DNA of 64,000 nt, from contig JBBCJB010000031.1 in NCBI GenBank assembly GCA_037190485.1, positions 171,343 through 235,342 on the forward strand, written 5' to 3'. Made by a program: the position numbers and the translations under genes. Position 1 is the stretch's first letter. Each line of letters begins with the position of its first letter. Below are positions 36,293 through 44,897 of this stretch, piece by piece. Source of the DNA: Parapedobacter sp037190485 (lineage in GTDB: Bacteria; Bacteroidota; Bacteroidia; Sphingobacteriales; Sphingobacteriaceae). The notes under the pieces were generated by a model, which had not been told where the DNA came from, made no database searches, and worked only from the letters and a program-made list of their open reading frames with translations.

Positions 36293-37174
36293 ATGAAAGC
36301 ACAGCAAGAAAAACTCACGCTAGAACCAACGCGTTCATTCGTGTTACAGAAAGATGTGTATCCGTTTTACCCTACGCCTTGGCATTACCACCCGGAATAC
36401 GAGTTGGTGCTGGTGGTCAAGAGTACAGGGAAGCGGACCGTAGGCGACCACGTAGAACGTTTCGCTGACGGCGACCTGCTTTTCATCGGCCCAAACCTCC
36501 CGCACGCTTATCAAAACGACCCGATTTATTATCAAAACGATCCATCATTGACCGCTGAAGCCATCGTCATCCACTTCGACGAAAACTTCCTGGGAAAGGA
36601 CTTTTTTAACCTCCCCGAGATGATCCCGGTCAAGCAACTTTTCAAGAAATCAAGGTTCGGGTTCAAGGTACTTGGCCACACACGCCAGCACGTTGAACGG
36701 ATCATGACCGAAATGCACGCCATGAGCGGGCACCAACAGATCATTTCGCTCCTTCAGATCCTCGAACTGCTTTCGCTGACCGAAGAATACAAACTGTTGG
36801 TCAGGCCCGGCTTCATCCAGGATTATGCCCTATCGAGCAACGATCAACTGACGAAGATCCACGAATTCATCATGGCTAATTTCCGGAGGTACATGTCCTT
36901 GGCGGAAGTAGCCAAGGAGGCAAACATGTCCGTTCCCTCGTTTTGCCGATTTTTCAAGTCGTCCACCCGGAAGACCTTTTCGACATTCCTCAACGACATC
37001 AGGATCGGGTACGCCTGCAAACTCATCGTAGAGGATCGGTATACTATTTCCCAGATCTGTTACGAAAGCGGATTCAACAACCTGTCGAATTTCAATAGGC
37101 TCTTCAAAAAACTGACGGACAAGACCCCGCTGCAATACAAGCACCTCGTTACCCAATTGGCCGAAGTTGGATAG
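36293..37174 (+). CDS. AraC family transcriptional regulator
   Basis: 293 residues from the ATG at 36293 (MKAQQEKLTLEP), which has TTGAGGAG directly upstream; earlier in-frame starts add a hydrophobic stretch not typical of the family. Sensor domain: WHYHPEYELVLVVKS and LLFIGPNLPHAY. HTH domain: VPSFCRFFKSSTRKTFSTFL and LSNFNRLFKKLTDKTPLQYK. It resembles the regulator at 4046-4978 in layout and motifs. It sits between operator D and the operon controlled from operator E, so it is the probable regulator of both. Confidence 0.92.
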   Translation: MKAQQEKLTLEPTRSFVLQKDVYPFYPTPWHYHPEYELVLVVKSTGKRTVGDHVERFADGDLLFIGPNLPHAYQNDPIYYQNDPSLTAEAIVIHFDENFLGKDFFNLPEMIPVKQLFKKSRFGFKVLGHTRQHVERIMTEMHAMSGHQQIISLLQILELLSLTEEYKLLVRPGFIQDYALSSNDQLTKIHEFIMANFRRYMSLAEVAKEANMSVPSFCRFFKSSTRKTFSTFLNDIRIGYACKLIVEDRYTISQICYESGFNNLSNFNRLFKKLTDKTPLQYKHLVTQLAEVG

Positions 37175-37192
37175 CCTCGTAAGGGCATCCGT

Positions 37193-38170
37193 TCAGGAAA
37201 AGGAATAGAGGTGTGCGGGATTCTTGAAAAACAGGTTATCCCAATACCCCGACAAGCCCATTTCCCCCAGGTCATGCTTGAACGTCGTCAATAGAAAGTT
37301 CAGTCCGGGCGTACCACCATATGCCTTCCAATAGGTGTTCTTGGCCGCATCCATTCCCATCGTGATCTGATCCGGAAATTCGGGGAGCAGCGCTTCCAGC
37401 AACCTATAGGTCCAGTTTTCTTCGTCTTTCCACCTGAATGCACTGTCGTACTCCACCCGGACCCCGCTTTGCAAGAGCGCCCTGTTGTAACCCACGTCCT
37501 TATACCGATCGACGTGCGAAATGACGACGTTATCCAATCGAGCGCCCAATTTGTCGAACAGGGCTACCTGATCCAGGGCGCGCCGCCCGAAATTCGAATG
37601 CGTCAGGATAGGCGCCCCCGTTTCGCGATGGGTGTTTACCACCGCGCGGAATATCTTTTCCTGGTGGGGCGTGATGCGTTCATCGCCGGTGGCCAATTTG
37701 ATCATGCCGGCTTTGTGGGTAGACCTGTCGACATACGGCCCGTTGTAGTCGTTCACGTCCACCCCGATGGTCACGTCATCGCAGAACAGTCGCGTCAACT
37801 GGTCTTCGGTATAGCGGTATCGCCAATGATTGGGCACATAGTATAGCTCCAGGTGCATCCCTGTTGCCATGATGATGTTCACGTCGGTGCGCCGGGATAC
37901 CGACGCCAGCTTGTTGGCGCTCCTGCCGCAATTGGCAGGCATGGTATCCACCATCGTCCTGCCCCCGGCCCGATAAAAAGCGGACAGCTCCATGGCTATC
38001 TTATCGACGTCGTCCAACAGGAACGACGGATTGCCCAACGTGGGGAAGCTCTCTTCGATGATGATGTGCTCATGCGCGTACGTGAGTCCCATCGTATCCG
38101 GCGGGATATCGCCTAGCACGGTCCTGACAAAGGGGGTATCCTTCATGACGCTTGCGCTGCTATCGCTCAT
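37193..38170 (-). CDS. Phosphotriesterase-family metal-dependent hydrolase
   Basis: 325 residues from the ATG at 38170, overlapping the FAD gene end by 11 bp. Amidohydrolase-type TIM barrel with His33 and His35 (YAHEHIII), candidate carbamylated Lys158 (GMIKLAT), His191 (LTHSNF), His219 (VVISHVDRY) and Asp274 (MGMDAAK). All positions of the binuclear metal site are present. Members of the family are lactonases, phosphotriesterases or resiniferatoxin-binding-like proteins; a lactone or sugar-phosphate ester is more plausible than an organophosphate in this operon. Confidence 0.88.
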   Translation of the reverse strand: MSDSSASVMKDTPFVRTVLGDIPPDTMGLTYAHEHIIIEESFPTLGNPSFLLDDVDKIAMELSAFYRAGGRTMVDTMPANCGRSANKLASVSRRTDVNIIMATGMHLELYYVPNHWRYRYTEDQLTRLFCDDVTIGVDVNDYNGPYVDRSTHKAGMIKLATGDERITPHQEKIFRAVVNTHRETGAPILTHSNFGRRALDQVALFDKLGARLDNVVISHVDRYKDVGYNRALLQSGVRVEYDSAFRWKDEENWTYRLLEALLPEFPDQITMGMDAAKNTYWKAYGGTPGLNFLLTTFKHDLGEMGLSGYWDNLFFKNPAHLYSFS

Positions 38171-39545
38171 TTCGCATGTTCTTGCTCCAGCTGTGCCGTG
38201 CGGTATGCGCCAAGGAAGCGGGTTCTTCCAACACGGCGCCCATTTCCAACAACCTGTGTTGCAGCTTCCCGCTATCCAATGCGTAGGCCGCCATGTCCAG
38301 CTCGAGCGAAAGTACCGCAGCCAACCCCGCAGCCTGTCCCATGGACATGGTCTGGGCCATGGACCGGCAAGAGGCATGGGCATCGTGCGTGGCAGAAAAG
38401 CAACGGCCCACCACCCACGCCTGTGCACTCCCTTTTGGCACGATGGTCCCATAGGGTACGCCGTAGACCCCGTCATTGGGTATGTACTGCCAAAACGTCT
38501 CATCCTCGCCGTCCTTCCCCTTGCGGTGGTCTTCGATCGGCGCCCCGCACAGGAAAATCCGGTTTTCAGGGATCGCGCCCACCATGCAATGCGCCTTGTC
38601 GAGTCGCTCTTCGCCATAGACACGCCGCGTTTCGCGTACCCCGATCTGATGGGAAAGCCCGATGATGTTGGATTGGCCGAATCCCGCCACTTCGTTCCTG
38701 AAAAATGCCTCGTAGTCAAAAGCCTGTTTCCTGCCTTCTATTTCGGCCCGTGTAAGCTCTTCGGCATTAAGCGGATGCAAGCCTGCCACCTTCACCGCCA
38801 CGGTAGCGATACACCCTTGCTGGCACATCTCATGCGCAGACCCTTCTTTCCGTGGCAAGGGATACGTACCGGTCTCGTACGCTTCGTGCATTTTCGCTTT
38901 TAATGCGCGCTTCCCCCCACTCGATTCAAACAAATCGAGATCGACATTGCTCATGCGGAAGGTGGTGGTCATGCTCTGCGCGGGTTCCAGCTGGCCGGCC
39001 GTTTCATAGGCAAATCCGGCCAAATGGCAATAGTCGGCGTCGCCGGAGGCATCGATGACCCGCTTGGCCCTCACCTTATGGAATCCGCCTTTGTTCCAAC
39101 AGATGCAAACCTCCGTTCCACCCGATTCCCTCACCACCTCGACGAGGGTGGTATGCAACAGGTAGCGCACGCCCGCCGCCACGATCTGTTGATCCCAGAC
39201 ATACTTCAAGCGTTCAGGGTTATAGTTCACGCCTGTTCCGGCACCGTAGGTGTTCGGACGCAAAAACATGTCGCCGGTTTTGTCCAGCGCGTTGACGATT
39301 TGATCGGGCAAGCCGGCTACGATCTTTTTCGGCGCCTCACCCGGCGTGAAAAAACCATAGAACGTATCCAGCATTTGCGTAGAAGACCCACCGGCGAACC
39401 CATAGCGCTCTACCAGCATCACCTCATATTTCTTGGATGCACGGGCGGCCAATGCCGCCAGGCAACCGGCAGAACCTGCACCAATGACCAATATATCCGT
39501 TTCGGCAAGCAGCGGGACATCGATCCGATTTAGCAGTGTGACCAT
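38160..39545 (-). CDS. FAD-dependent oxidoreductase
   Basis: 461 residues. The N-terminal dinucleotide motif ILVIGAGSAGCLAALAARA is followed by VERYGFAGGSSTQMLDTFYGF, the signature of the FAD_oxidored family near fumarate reductase-like proteins. A second FAD contact (KRVIDASGDADYCHLAGF) lies near residue 165, and the C-terminal SMAQTMSMGQAAGLAAVL completes the FAD domain. No signal peptide. It starts on the base just after the SIS gene stop. The reaction is not identifiable; oxidation of a polyol or sugar acid is an inference from context. Confidence 0.88.
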   Translation of the reverse strand: MVTLLNRIDVPLLAETDILVIGAGSAGCLAALAARASKKYEVMLVERYGFAGGSSTQMLDTFYGFFTPGEAPKKIVAGLPDQIVNALDKTGDMFLRPNTYGAGTGVNYNPERLKYVWDQQIVAAGVRYLLHTTLVEVVRESGGTEVCICWNKGGFHKVRAKRVIDASGDADYCHLAGFAYETAGQLEPAQSMTTTFRMSNVDLDLFESSGGKRALKAKMHEAYETGTYPLPRKEGSAHEMCQQGCIATVAVKVAGLHPLNAEELTRAEIEGRKQAFDYEAFFRNEVAGFGQSNIIGLSHQIGVRETRRVYGEERLDKAHCMVGAIPENRIFLCGAPIEDHRKGKDGEDETFWQYIPNDGVYGVPYGTIVPKGSAQAWVVGRCFSATHDAHASCRSMAQTMSMGQAAGLAAVLSLELDMAAYALDSGKLQHRLLEMGAVLEEPASLAHTARHSWSKNMRNER

Positions 39546-40343
39546 CTAACGTTGGTTATCGTCGCTCATGCCCACGGTTTTATACAAACCCGCGAGCCGA
39601 TGCGCATGCTCATCATAAGCCCGCTCAAAAAGCGACACGGCACGTTCCGTGCCGACAATGGTGGCGCCAGTCAGTACGGTGGGTGCCTGTCCCACTTCCG
39701 TGAGGAGCCGCGCCACCTCCGCTTTGATCGTGTTGATCAGGATAGCGCCCCCCACGGTCGACCCTGGCGCTACCGGTGTATCCAAACCCGGTATCTTCAC
39801 CATCGCATCACCTTGCGGCGCCCCTGTATCCAATATCAAATCCGCAAAATCGCTCAATTTCTTGCCGTCCGCCCGTTTACTGGCACTCCGGTCGGAATGC
39901 GCCTTGGTGATCAATGCCACCACCTTGATGCCCCGTTTCCGGAAGTGCTCCGCCATTTCTATCGGCACCACGTTGCAGCCGCTCGACGAGATGATCAGTG
40001 CCGTATCGCGGCTACTCAGTTCAAAATTCCGCAGGATACGTTCGGCCAATCCGGACACGTTTTCCAGGAACATCGCTTGCCTTTGCCCGTTCGCTCCCAC
40101 GACGAGGTTGTGGAAGGTCAACGACAATTCGACGATGGGATTGAAGCCTGGAAAAGATCCGTAACGCGGCCACATCTCTTCCACCATGATGCGACTATGC
40201 CCAGAGCCGAATACATGCACCATCCGGCCTGCCATGATCGTTTCCGAAAACCAAACGGCCGCTTGCCGGATACCTTCGGATTGCGCCGCCACGGTGTCGA
40301 TGATCCCGCGGCATTTCGTGATGTAATCGTTTATTGCGCTCAT
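39546..40343 (-). CDS. SIS domain protein (UPF0309-like)
   Basis: 265 residues. A phosphosugar-binding SIS fold with VHVFGSGHSRIMVEEMWPR at the N-terminal loop and DTALIISSSGCNVVPIEMAEHF as the second loop. This subgroup is usually sugar-phosphate isomerase-like or of unknown role. The neighbouring ROK protein (13 bp upstream) could phosphorylate a sugar that this protein then binds or isomerises. Confidence 0.88.
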   Translation of the reverse strand: MSAINDYITKCRGIIDTVAAQSEGIRQAAVWFSETIMAGRMVHVFGSGHSRIMVEEMWPRYGSFPGFNPIVELSLTFHNLVVGANGQRQAMFLENVSGLAERILRNFELSSRDTALIISSSGCNVVPIEMAEHFRKRGIKVVALITKAHSDRSASKRADGKKLSDFADLILDTGAPQGDAMVKIPGLDTPVAPGSTVGGAILINTIKAEVARLLTEVGQAPTVLTGATIVGTERAVSLFERAYDEHAHRLAGLYKTVGMSDDNQR

Positions 40344-40356
40344 GTCTCTATTTTCG

Positions 40357-41310
40357 TCATTGCAACGTGTCTATCGATTGGTAACCTGATCGAGCGGACG
40401 TATTTCCGTTCAATTTTGTCATTGCGAATCCGGCGGCACCCACCGCACCGGCAAAGTCACTATAGTGAGCATGCTGAACCGGGCATTTCTTCCCCACATT
40501 TTTCCATTCGTACACCCCCATGAATTCGGCTAGGGGTCTATACAGCGATTTGCCGGTTTTCGTGATCCCACCACCTAAGATGATCAAATCCGGCGATAAG
40601 AGATTACGGAGGGAACAAAGGCCAAGCGCTAGCTTACGGACCGAAGTGAGCCAAACATAGCTGGCGAACACATCGCCCATCTCATAGGCTTCGACGAGTG
40701 CCTTGGTTGAGGCGAACCTGCCAAAAGACCGCTTCAAGACCGTTGCATCCCCGATTGCATTTTCCAACGTGCCTGGCATCCCCGTAATGCCCGGATCGTC
40801 CCCATCCGCATCCAGCGTCATGTGTCCCAGGTGCCCCGCCAGCTGGGAATTGCCTTGGTATAATTCGCCATTGATCAATAGTCCGCCCCCCACGCCCGTG
40901 CCCAGTGTAAGCATCACGATGTTTCGAACCCCTTTCCCCACCCCGAATACCGCTTCGGCAACCAACGCGGCGTGCGCATCATTCGTTACCCAAACTTCCT
41001 GCTCAGCCAAGTAATCGGACCAAACGAAGTTTTCCAACCCATTCAGCCGCTCGGGCAGTATCCGAATGGCGGAATTACCCTCATTTGGCAGCCCAGGCGC
41101 GGCCAATCCGATGGCCATGATGGGGTGGGGGCTATTGGATCTCAATTCATTCACCATCCGCTTCACGCTATTTTTCCAAGGCTGTTCGGTCGGATCGCCT
41201 GGACCAGCGGCGGTCTGCTCAACCCGCTCCAGGAGTACTTCCCCCCTCGCATTCAGCAACACCCCCTTGATATGGGTACCTCCCAGATCGATGCCTATCG
41301 CTGCCTTCAT
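40357..41310 (-). CDS. ROK family sugar kinase-like protein
   Basis: 317 residues. The ATP phosphate-1 loop is AIGIDLGGTHIKGVLLN, with TNDAHAALVAEA containing the catalytic Asp and TLGTGVGGGLLINGELYQG as the second phosphate loop. The usual ROK zinc motif (CxCGxxGC) is missing: after GHLGHMTLD the sequence reads ADGDDPGITGMPGTLENAIGD with no cysteine. It could still be a kinase, as some ROK proteins lack zinc. No HTH domain, so not a repressor. Confidence 0.88.
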   Translation of the reverse strand: MKAAIGIDLGGTHIKGVLLNARGEVLLERVEQTAAGPGDPTEQPWKNSVKRMVNELRSNSPHPIMAIGLAAPGLPNEGNSAIRILPERLNGLENFVWSDYLAEQEVWVTNDAHAALVAEAVFGVGKGVRNIVMLTLGTGVGGGLLINGELYQGNSQLAGHLGHMTLDADGDDPGITGMPGTLENAIGDATVLKRSFGRFASTKALVEAYEMGDVFASYVWLTSVRKLALGLCSLRNLLSPDLIILGGGITKTGKSLYRPLAEFMGVYEWKNVGKKCPVQHAHYSDFAGAVGAAGFAMTKLNGNTSARSGYQSIDTLQ

Positions 41311-41314
41311 CGTG

Positions 41315-42109
41315 CTATTGGATGCCAGTCATGAGTTGTCCATCGCTTATTCCCCACCCACCATCGATTGCCATCACCTGCCCAGTCGTAAAACCGGACT
41401 GGTCTGACAGGAAATAGCACGCTGCGGCATCCAGATCGCTCGCCTTGGCGATCCTGCCATTATCCAGCGGTTGTTTCGTGGCTATGTACGCCATGATCTC
41501 CGTGTTTTGCGCCGCACGTTGCGCCATCGGCGTTTCCACCAGGCCCGGCGCAATCACATTGACCCGAATGTTGTCTTTGGCGTAATGCGCCGCCACCGAT
41601 TTCGAAAGCCCGATGATCGCCGCCTTTGCCGCCGCATATGCATGCGTGGCAAAGTAAGCGGGCGCTGGCGAATACGATAGCACAGACCCCATGTTCAGGA
41701 TGGCACCACCCCGTTTATGCTTCAGGAATGAACGGATCGCCGCCCGGTTGGAAAGCATCACCGATGTCAGGTTCAGTTCCAATGTTTTGGTCCATCCGTC
41801 CAGTGGCATCTCGTGCAACGGGCCGTCGCCCATCCGTCGGCCACTTCCGCCGGCCACATGGTACAAGCCGTCAAAGCTTCCCCACGTCTTTATGCATCGG
41901 TCAATGGCATCCGTGGCGGTATATTCTTGCGTGGCATCGCCCGTCACTACCGTCGCTGCTGGCCCCAGTTGCCCCTGCACCTCCTCATTATTCGCCGAAT
42001 CACGGCCCACGGCCACTACCTTGGCGCCCCGGCTTATAAAAAATTTTGCTGCCGAAAGACCGAGCCCTGCCGTTCCTCCGATGATGACGATGTGCTTGTT
42101 TTTCAACAT
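41315..42109 (-). CDS. SDR family oxidoreductase
   Basis: 264-residue classical SDR, first gene of the operon. Glycine motif GGTAGLGLSA (11-20), the atypical HVAGGSG in place of NNAG, Tyr158 and Lys162 (YAAAK) and the MAIDGGWG C-terminus. It is 4 bp upstream of the ROK gene. Probably initiates or completes oxidation of a sugar or polyol in this pathway. Confidence 0.9.
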   Translation of the reverse strand: MLKNKHIVIIGGTAGLGLSAAKFFISRGAKVVAVGRDSANNEEVQGQLGPAATVVTGDATQEYTATDAIDRCIKTWGSFDGLYHVAGGSGRRMGDGPLHEMPLDGWTKTLELNLTSVMLSNRAAIRSFLKHKRGGAILNMGSVLSYSPAPAYFATHAYAAAKAAIIGLSKSVAAHYAKDNIRVNVIAPGLVETPMAQRAAQNTEIMAYIATKQPLDNGRIAKASDLDAAACYFLSDQSGFTTGQVMAIDGGWGISDGQLMTGIQ

Positions 42110-42147
42110 TCAAAATTCAGTTACGGGTTCCATAAGGAACCGTGACG

Positions 42148-42194
42148 CAAATGTACGGCATAAGACCCGCGCATTTTGATACTTTCTGATCAGT
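42148..42194 (-). promoter_or_regulatory. Promoter and operator E, upstream of the SDR-ROK-SIS-FAD-PTE operon
   Basis: Minus-strand TACATTTG (42155-42148) is a perfect -7 box. Plus-strand TTTTGATACT (42174-42183) and GATCA (42188-42192) repeat operator D, again 18 bp from the -7 box. The remaining bases to 42380 contain no recognisable gene; a short GGTTCC/GGAACC hairpin is at 42126-42140. Confidence 0.55.
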
Positions 42195-42380
42195 TGACAC
42201 ACCGATATTAACAGGTTGAGCTTTCGGTACCGAATTCGTTCCGCGGATAGGAATCAACCCTGGTTACCGATTGGCAACGGCGTGACTTGCATCTGTCAAG
42301 GCATCGCCTGGCCAAAACCAAGCGGGCCAACGACAAGCAGGTAAATGCGCACGCCATAGCCGGAGTTCACGCCAGTTCGC

Positions 42381-43688
42381 CTAGCTGGAAATCTGGCTCC
42401 GCTCGATCTTTTCCTCCACGTGCTGGATGTAGGCCGCTGCGGTGATGTCCCCGTTCACGTTGAGCGTGGTCCGGCACATGTCGAGTATGCGATCCACGCC
42501 GTAGATCAGCCCGATGGCCTCCCCGGGCACGCCGATGGAGACCAGAATAGTCACGATGACGGGCAACGAGCCACCAGGGACGCCGGCCGTACCTACACCC
42601 GCCAGCACACACAAGACCACCACCATCACCTGCGATCCGATCGTCAGGTCCACGTCAAAGACCTGCGCTAAAAACAGCACCGTTATTCCTTCGAAGAGCG
42701 CCGTGCCGTTTTGGTTGCCCGTACTGCCGATGGTCAACACGAAATGGGCAATGGGCTTCGGGATACCGAGCTTCTCGATGCTCACCCGGATGGCGGTGGG
42801 CAACGTGGCATTGCTGGAACTGGTCGAGAATGCCGTCAACGTCACCTCGCCCATATCCTTCATGAACCGGATGGGATTCCGGTTAGCGAAATAGTTAAGG
42901 ATGAGCGAATACACGACGAATTGATGAATCGCCAGCGCACCCACCACCACGAGCACATACCAAAGTAGCGACACCAGGAAATCCGTACCGACGCTCAAGA
43001 CCATGTTAAACAGCAACGCGGCCACCCCGTAAGGAGCGAGTGCCATGGCATAACCGATAACCTTCACCACCACTTCATACAGCCCCTCCAGGAAACTTTT
43101 GAGGGTCGCGGTCCGCTCCTCGCCCACCGCGCCCATGGCTACGCCAAACACCAGGGCGAACACCATCACGGACAGCAATCCGCCGCCCGTGTACGCCGGA
43201 TTGAATGCGTTTACCATGTCTTCAAACGGATTTCGAGGCACCAACTGCGCGATGACGTCGCCCACATTGCGCGACTCCTTGTCGATTGCCTCGGCCTGCC
43301 GATTGGCCTGCGCCACTTCACTGCTGAACGATTCGATCAGGTAGGTGCGGGTCTCGGTAGAAATCGTATGGCCGGGCTTGAACACGTTTACCATCGCCAC
43401 CCCGATCAATACGGCGATAAAGCTCACCACCAGCGTGTAGACCAGCAACCTCCCCCCCATACGCCCCAACTTCCGGGTACCGCCGATTTCGGCGATTCCC
43501 AGGATGAGCGCGGATAGGATCAGCGGGATCACCATCATGAAAACCATATTCATGAAAAGCCGCCCCACCGGCGTGACCCATTTCACCACCGAGTCGAGTG
43601 CTTCTTCGGGGAGGTCCAGGTTCTTCACCACCAACCCCGCCAGGATGCCCACCAGCATCCCCAGAAAAATCTTCGTATGTAATTTCAT
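42381..43688 (-). CDS. Dicarboxylate/amino acid:cation symporter (DAACS family)
   Basis: 435-residue inner-membrane transporter with the GltP/DctA fold. Helix 1 begins KIFLGMLVGILAGLVV; the conserved serine-rich hairpin TAFSTSSSNATLPTAI and the NQNGTALFEG (NMDGT-like) motif in helix 7 are both visible, as is DRILDMCRTTLNVNGD near the end, which resembles the substrate-aspartate motif of helix 8. It imports glutamate, aspartate or C4-dicarboxylates with protons or Na+. It is last in the acylase/peptidase locus and would take up the released amino acids. Confidence 0.93.
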   Translation of the reverse strand: MKLHTKIFLGMLVGILAGLVVKNLDLPEEALDSVVKWVTPVGRLFMNMVFMMVIPLILSALILGIAEIGGTRKLGRMGGRLLVYTLVVSFIAVLIGVAMVNVFKPGHTISTETRTYLIESFSSEVAQANRQAEAIDKESRNVGDVIAQLVPRNPFEDMVNAFNPAYTGGGLLSVMVFALVFGVAMGAVGEERTATLKSFLEGLYEVVVKVIGYAMALAPYGVAALLFNMVLSVGTDFLVSLLWYVLVVVGALAIHQFVVYSLILNYFANRNPIRFMKDMGEVTLTAFSTSSSNATLPTAIRVSIEKLGIPKPIAHFVLTIGSTGNQNGTALFEGITVLFLAQVFDVDLTIGSQVMVVVLCVLAGVGTAGVPGGSLPVIVTILVSIGVPGEAIGLIYGVDRILDMCRTTLNVNGDITAAAYIQHVEEKIERSQISS

Positions 43689-43715
43689 TTACTTGCCAAC
43701 TTACCTATGGAACTG

Positions 43716-44873
43716 TCACTTCTGCCCCACTGACCAGGCTTCCCGCACTTCGGGAACCGCTTCTTTCCCTGCGACTTCCCCAACATCCGCTTTCGGCCGC
43801 GCCACGCGCCTACGCGTCATCACCGCAAGCAGTGCGCTCACGACGAGGAAAACCGCCCCGAGCGACAGGACGTTGACTGGCTCGACGAACGTGGCGCCGC
43901 CATTGAACAAGGCCAGTATCACCGTAATGGAGAATGGCAGCGAAAGCGCCAACAAGTTTGTCGCCAACGCGTCGTCAAACACGCGCACGCTGCTCCGGTG
44001 TGCCTTGCCCAAGGTACCGACCATGCCCATATGTGCCAACGGCCAAAAGCTACAGGCACTTTGCGGGAATGCAACGATCAGCAGTGCCGAGGCGACGGGC
44101 AAACCTGGCAAGGACACCAGCAATACGGCGCTGAACAGGCAAGCGATACCTGCACGGAGCATCAGCAGTTTTCCGATCAGGAGAAACTGCCGCCAGTCTG
44201 CCGTAACCGAAATTCCGACATACAGCAGGATCAACGGCGTCATCAGCTGGCCGAGCAAGCCGATGGCATCCGAAAGGAACGGCGGAAAAGCGTCCACGTG
44301 GATATCGCAGCCCAACAGGAAAACCGCCAATACCATCACCAGGTTTATCGGCTCCTTCAACATCCCCAACGCGAGCGACTTCAGCTTGGCGTTGCCCGAA
44401 GGATTCACTTGGCTGTTCAGCCTGTAAAACCAGTGCATGGCCAATAGGTAGCTGAAGAACAATACCGAAACCTTGTTGCCCACATCGGCAAGCGCCGCGT
44501 GGGCCAACGCCTCCTCGCCAAGGAAAGCCGAAACGAACGAAAAACAGGAAAGCCCGGGTGCCAAGGAAGGTAACAGCAACAGGAACGTCCGCATTTCGGC
44601 GCTGTGCCTCGCCACCCCGAAAGCGGGCAGCAGGAGCCAACAGCAGCCCAGCATCACCAGATTGAACGCTACCGTGGCCAGCGGCACCACCAGCATCGCC
44701 GCGCCGACCTGCAGTTTCAGCAGCGCAACGAAGATGACCGCCGGCAAGGCCAAGTTCAGGATCACCTGCTTCAAGGCTTGCTGCGAGCCCGGACCGCGCA
44801 GGCTACGCCTCATCAGCAGCCCGACGATGATCAGCACCAAGAAGGCCAGGGTTTTATGCAACGCGATATCCAT
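43716..44873 (-). CDS. AEC family transporter
   Basis: 385 residues with about ten hydrophobic helices, of the auxin efflux carrier/malate permease family (PF03547-type). The duplicated five-helix halves are separated by a short loop, and the N-terminal KTLAFLVLIIVGLLMRR and ALPAVIFVALLKLQ fit the family. Members export or import organic acids and amino acids. It is 27 bp upstream of the DAACS gene, giving two different transporters in one operon. Confidence 0.85.
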   Translation of the reverse strand: MDIALHKTLAFLVLIIVGLLMRRSLRGPGSQQALKQVILNLALPAVIFVALLKLQVGAAMLVVPLATVAFNLVMLGCCWLLLPAFGVARHSAEMRTFLLLLPSLAPGLSCFSFVSAFLGEEALAHAALADVGNKVSVLFFSYLLAMHWFYRLNSQVNPSGNAKLKSLALGMLKEPINLVMVLAVFLLGCDIHVDAFPPFLSDAIGLLGQLMTPLILLYVGISVTADWRQFLLIGKLLMLRAGIACLFSAVLLVSLPGLPVASALLIVAFPQSACSFWPLAHMGMVGTLGKAHRSSVRVFDDALATNLLALSLPFSITVILALFNGGATFVEPVNVLSLGAVFLVVSALLAVMTRRRVARPKADVGEVAGKEAVPEVREAWSVGQK

Positions 44874-44897
44874 CCTAAGCGCGATTCGTGCGATGGC

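Noticed and set aside
37193..38719. A 508-residue version of the phosphotriesterase-type protein
   Set aside because: The first 183 residues are an out-of-frame reading of the FAD oxidoreductase gene; the ATG at 38170 fits the family length.
42110..42380. A hidden small gene between the SDR and the DAACS transporter
   Set aside because: Short open stretches on both strands show no start context or likeness to known proteins; only promoter/operator E is supported.
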